From Loxodes magnus (taxonomy: Eukaryota; Ciliophora; Karyorelictea; Loxodida; Loxodidae), in contig CAMPDV010000088.1 in NCBI GenBank assembly GCA_946699065.1, positions 124,001 through 188,000 on the forward strand: a DNA stretch of 64,000 nucleotides, read 5' to 3'. The position numbers were made by a program, and so were the translations under genes. Below the pieces are notes generated by a model. That model worked only from the letters and a program-made list of their open reading frames with translations. It ran no database searches and was not told the DNA's origin. Position 1 is the first letter of the stretch; each line of letters starts with the position of its first letter. Positions 61,579 to 64,000 of the stretch are shown here, piece after piece.

Positions 61579-62685
61579 GTCTATCCCTTCTCTGATAATT
61601 TTATTTTATAATCTTTATTTAGATTTCAACTTACGCTTAAGGAAAGTGGATAAAGTAGATTTCCTATTTCTCTCTAGTATAATTTTTATTCCTTCAACTT
61701 CTAAAATAATTCCTCAAATAACTTCTTCATGCTCCCTTTTGCTCTAATTAATAATTTTCTATATAGTTAATCTATCTACTAGCAAAATAGTTTGAAAGTT
61801 CTCTTAATAGTTACTCACAGATATAAAAAATACTAGCTTAATTATTCTTTAAGAGTGCGTCTATTAAATAAAGTGTTATAGCTTATAATTAAGACTTAAA
61901 TTTAAATTAGCTAAGCAAATAAATTTTATATACAAATTCTTTAATTAAAGAGCGCATATTATACTATAATAGCTTTAACTCTATTGTATTCATATTTTTT
62001 ATTTCAAGTCTAGATAAGTAAAATTAGAGGACATTTGCTCTTATGAAAATTTTATTTTAATAGGCTTGCAATAAAAAAGGGGATATAAGAATGTATTAAG
62101 ATAATTTAATTAAGCTTAGTATTATTGTAAATTTGCTTATGCTTATATGTCTAGCTTTAATTATAGAAAGTGGTAGCTATTGTTGCAAAACTTATAAATA
62201 GTTATAAAATTTAATTTTTATCTATTTTCTAGGAAATTTCTTTAAAAATAGTAAATTAACCTATCTAATCTAAACACAAGATATGTCTTCATGCAGAGCA
62301 TAATAGCATAATAAATCTCTAATTAAAATATTTAAGAATTTAAGACCATTAAAATATCTTAACTCTAATATTATAAATAAAATTCTATATTAAAAGATTA
62401 AATTTCATTTCCTTATTATTTTAAGAAGGGTCAGAAATCCAATATTTTACAAAGAAAAAAGCAAGAAATAAATAAATTTAAAGCTTCTTTTATAAGCATT
62501 AAGCTACTTAGTCTTTATTTTAAAATTATTTAATTTTTTATTCTAAAAGTGTCTTAAACATACTCTTAGATTTATTTCTTAAATAGTAAGCTTTAGCAAG
62601 TGAAATTTAAATACTTATGCACATATGGATTTGAATCTATTAATGAACATTTATACCTTCTTAATAAGTTACTACGTAAGAAGAA
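61579..62685. other. AT-rich spacer
   Basis: Nothing recognised between the gag relic and tRNA-Gln. Confidence 0.45.
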
Positions 62686-62757
62686 TGCCTCATGGTGTAA
62701 CGGTTAGCACTTTGGACTTTAAATCCAGCAATCCGAGTTCGATTCTCGGTGAGGCAA
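62686..62757 (+). tRNA. tRNA-Gln, anticodon UUA (reads UAA)
   Basis: Complete cloverleaf of 72 nt. The acceptor TGCCTCA/TGAGGCA has 7 pairs, U1-A72 included, with discriminator A. The D arm is GTGTAACGGTTAGCAC. The anticodon stem is TTGGA/TCCAG with loop CTTTAAA, so the anticodon TTA lies at 62719-62721. The T arm is CCGAG-TTCGATT-CTCGG. The body matches eukaryotic tRNA-Gln (GGTGTAA.GGTTAGCAC, TCCGAGTTC), and the GACTTTAAATCC loop is that of the Tetrahymena UAA-reading tRNA-Gln. It decodes UAA as glutamine and explains the TAA codons in every gene here. A T-run follows within 5 nt, as for a Pol III terminator. Confidence 0.95.
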
Positions 62758-63094
62758 TTTTTATTAATCAGTTTAAGGGGATTAAAATAATTTTTGATCT
62801 ATAATATGTATAGATGCTAGCCTTCGCTTAATTAAATTTAATCTAAGCAATCTTTATTTTAGTATTTGGAATTACTTAAATTTCATTTTTATAAACTTAG
62901 ATTAATAAACCAATAATCAAACATTATATATCCTATTTAAGCATCAAAGTATCTATTGGTCTATATCTGAAACCTTTAATAAGATAAGAATAATTTCTAT
63001 GTATAATATAATTTCAAAGCACTTTTTCTTTAAATATAGCTTAAGCCAATAAAGATATAAAGGCTAGTTCAAATTATTTTAAATTTAATAAAAA
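62758..63094. other. AT-rich spacer between the two tRNA genes
   Basis: The tRNA genes converge across this spacer; nothing else recognised. Confidence 0.5.
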
Positions 63095-63167
63095 TGGATA
63101 ACTTGGGTATCGATCCCAATGCCTCTCGCATGCTAAGCGAGCGCTCTACCATTTGAGCTAGATCCCC
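63095..63167 (-). tRNA. tRNA-Ala, anticodon AGC (acceptor stem imperfect)
   Basis: Minus-strand cloverleaf of 73 nt: D arm TAGCTCAAATGGTAGAGC, anticodon stem CTCGC/GCGAG with loop TTAGCAT (anticodon AGC, complement at 63132-63134), T stem TTGGG/CCCAA. It carries the G3-U70 pair that defines alanine tRNAs and discriminator A. However, acceptor pairs 4:69 (G-A) and 6:67 (U-U) do not pair, and the T loop begins A instead of T. A TTTTT run follows the 3' end. It may be a functional gene with an edited or tolerant acceptor, or a pseudogene. Confidence 0.75.
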
Positions 63168-63205
63168 TTGATAAGATAAAACTATTTTCATATAATAATG
63201 AATCT

Positions 63206-64000
63206 ATGAATCCCTTGGTAAATAATAATAACAAAGCTCTATTACACTTTAGTTTCTCTTTAAATGAAAAATTAACTATTAAGATATTAAATTATCTTTG
63301 CTCTAAATTTAGAAGAAGATTATAATAATGGTGTTACAAGTATTGCTTAAACTAATAAAATAATTATATATGCTTAATTAAAACAACAGCTATAAAGCTT
63401 GCTTAAGTAACTATACTAATCTCATTCTTTATCAATTTAATTTGGATTTTCTTTATTTTCTTTTATAAGTATAAAACAAATATCTTTGGACAGCTATTTA
63501 TTTTAGATTATCTTAATATAGCAATGTCACTTTATTTAATCACTTTGAAGATAAATAAATTCTAGCTGTATGTTTTATTATAATTAAAGGATTAAGATTA
63601 TGAAAGTGAAATTAGATCATTATTATATCTCATTCACTATAAATAAGGTATTTATCTAAATCTAGAGGAATATTCTAAAGCTTCATTCTTATTTATATAA
63701 TTTCAAGTAGCAAAATAATATACTGCCTTGAATTAGATAAAGCAAGCTTATTTCATCTATAGGGAACCTTTATTAAACCAATAAGGCCATCCAAAAATTT
63801 TACTTAGATATATGAAAAATGAAAGAATAAAGGAATGAGACTTTGTTTAAATATGAAGTAGACTAAGTTAAATTAAAAAATTTAGCTACAAGTAATTAAA
63901 GTTAAAACTTAATAGGTTAAATTATCCTAAATGATTGCTAGCACTTAACTTTAGAATATATTAATATATTTGTAAATAATAAAAGCGAATTAATAATTTA
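63206..64000 (+). CDS. Hypothetical membrane protein (cut by right edge)
   Basis: ATG 63206 (MNPLVNNNNKALLHFSFSLN) opens a frame with no final stop before the window end, 265 codons. A Cys-containing region is followed by a TM-like stretch (TILISFFINLIWIFFIFFYK), then a better-composed helical part: LFILDYLNIAMSLYLI, KDQDYESEIRSLLYLIHYKQ, YLNLEEYSKASFLFIQFQVA and NQQGHPKILLRYMKNERIKE. Acidic residues are enriched in this last part, which supports coding. The alternating helices resemble the large multi-TM proteins of ciliates, but I cannot name a family. A small intron upstream is possible. Confidence 0.5.

Noticed and set aside
1..64000. CRISPR arrays, bacterial operons, Shine-Dalgarno sites
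   Set aside because: No regularly spaced direct repeats were seen; the genes are eukaryotic with introns, and genes are spaced and oriented independently.

Overview
The window looks like nuclear (probably macronuclear) DNA of a karyorelictean ciliate such as Loxodes. This rests on three things read directly. First, the sequence is about 75-80 % AT, and every recognisable protein uses TAA and TAG as glutamine codons. Second, in-frame TGA falls on tryptophan positions (the PGW motif of a carbonyl reductase, the GKW of a PHR domain, conserved W in ABCA membrane segments), yet each recognisable gene also ends at a TGA. Third, a tRNA-Gln with anticodon UUA, which reads UAA, lies at 62.7 kb. Genes carry spliceosomal-type GT..AG introns of only 16-22 nt (one candidate is 25 nt), found where a known protein changes frame. 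No codon is an unconditional stop, so open frames are uninformative. Genes were called from homology, residue composition and frame continuity, and low-GC stretches stay uncertain.

Layout. 0-1.2 kb: RING/coiled-coil/PHR ubiquitin ligase, cut by the left edge (-). 2.7-4.8 kb: low-confidence membrane protein. 4.9-5.6 kb: ribosomal protein uS3. 6.2-10.1 kb: three small hypothetical genes interleaved with two structured repeats (A1, B1). 10.5-12.8 kb: F-box/LRR protein. 15.8-16.7 kb: cyclin Y-like. 18.5-21.1 kb: two hypotheticals. 23.8-29.5 kb: full-length ABCA transporter. 32.2-34.9 kb: a small + gene converging on a pseudokinase (-). 37.65-38.8 kb: Unkempt-like CCCH/RING protein. 39.5-40.0 kb: small hypothetical (-). 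40.9-41.75 kb: short-chain dehydrogenase (-). 42.8-44.05 kb: RBR ubiquitin ligase 1. 45.1-46.0 kb: repeat A2 and a probable RNase MRP RNA. 46.6-53.8 kb: giant secreted-type beta-helix/multi-TM receptor-like protein (-). 54.0-54.8 kb: coiled-coil zinc-knuckle protein (-). 55.0-55.8 kb: membrane protein. 57.5-58.7 kb: RBR ligase 2, paralogue of ligase 1. 59.2-61.6 kb: cluster of mobile-element remains (A3, B2, a decayed gag-like gene). 62.7-63.2 kb: two tRNA genes. 63.2 kb to the right edge: partial membrane protein.

There is no operon-like order. The recurring theme is ubiquitin: one RING-PHR ligase, one F-box protein and two RBR ligases. The most novel element is a pair of unrelated structured repeat families (A and B) that end in the same 3' hairpin tail, as SINEs that borrow a LINE tail do.
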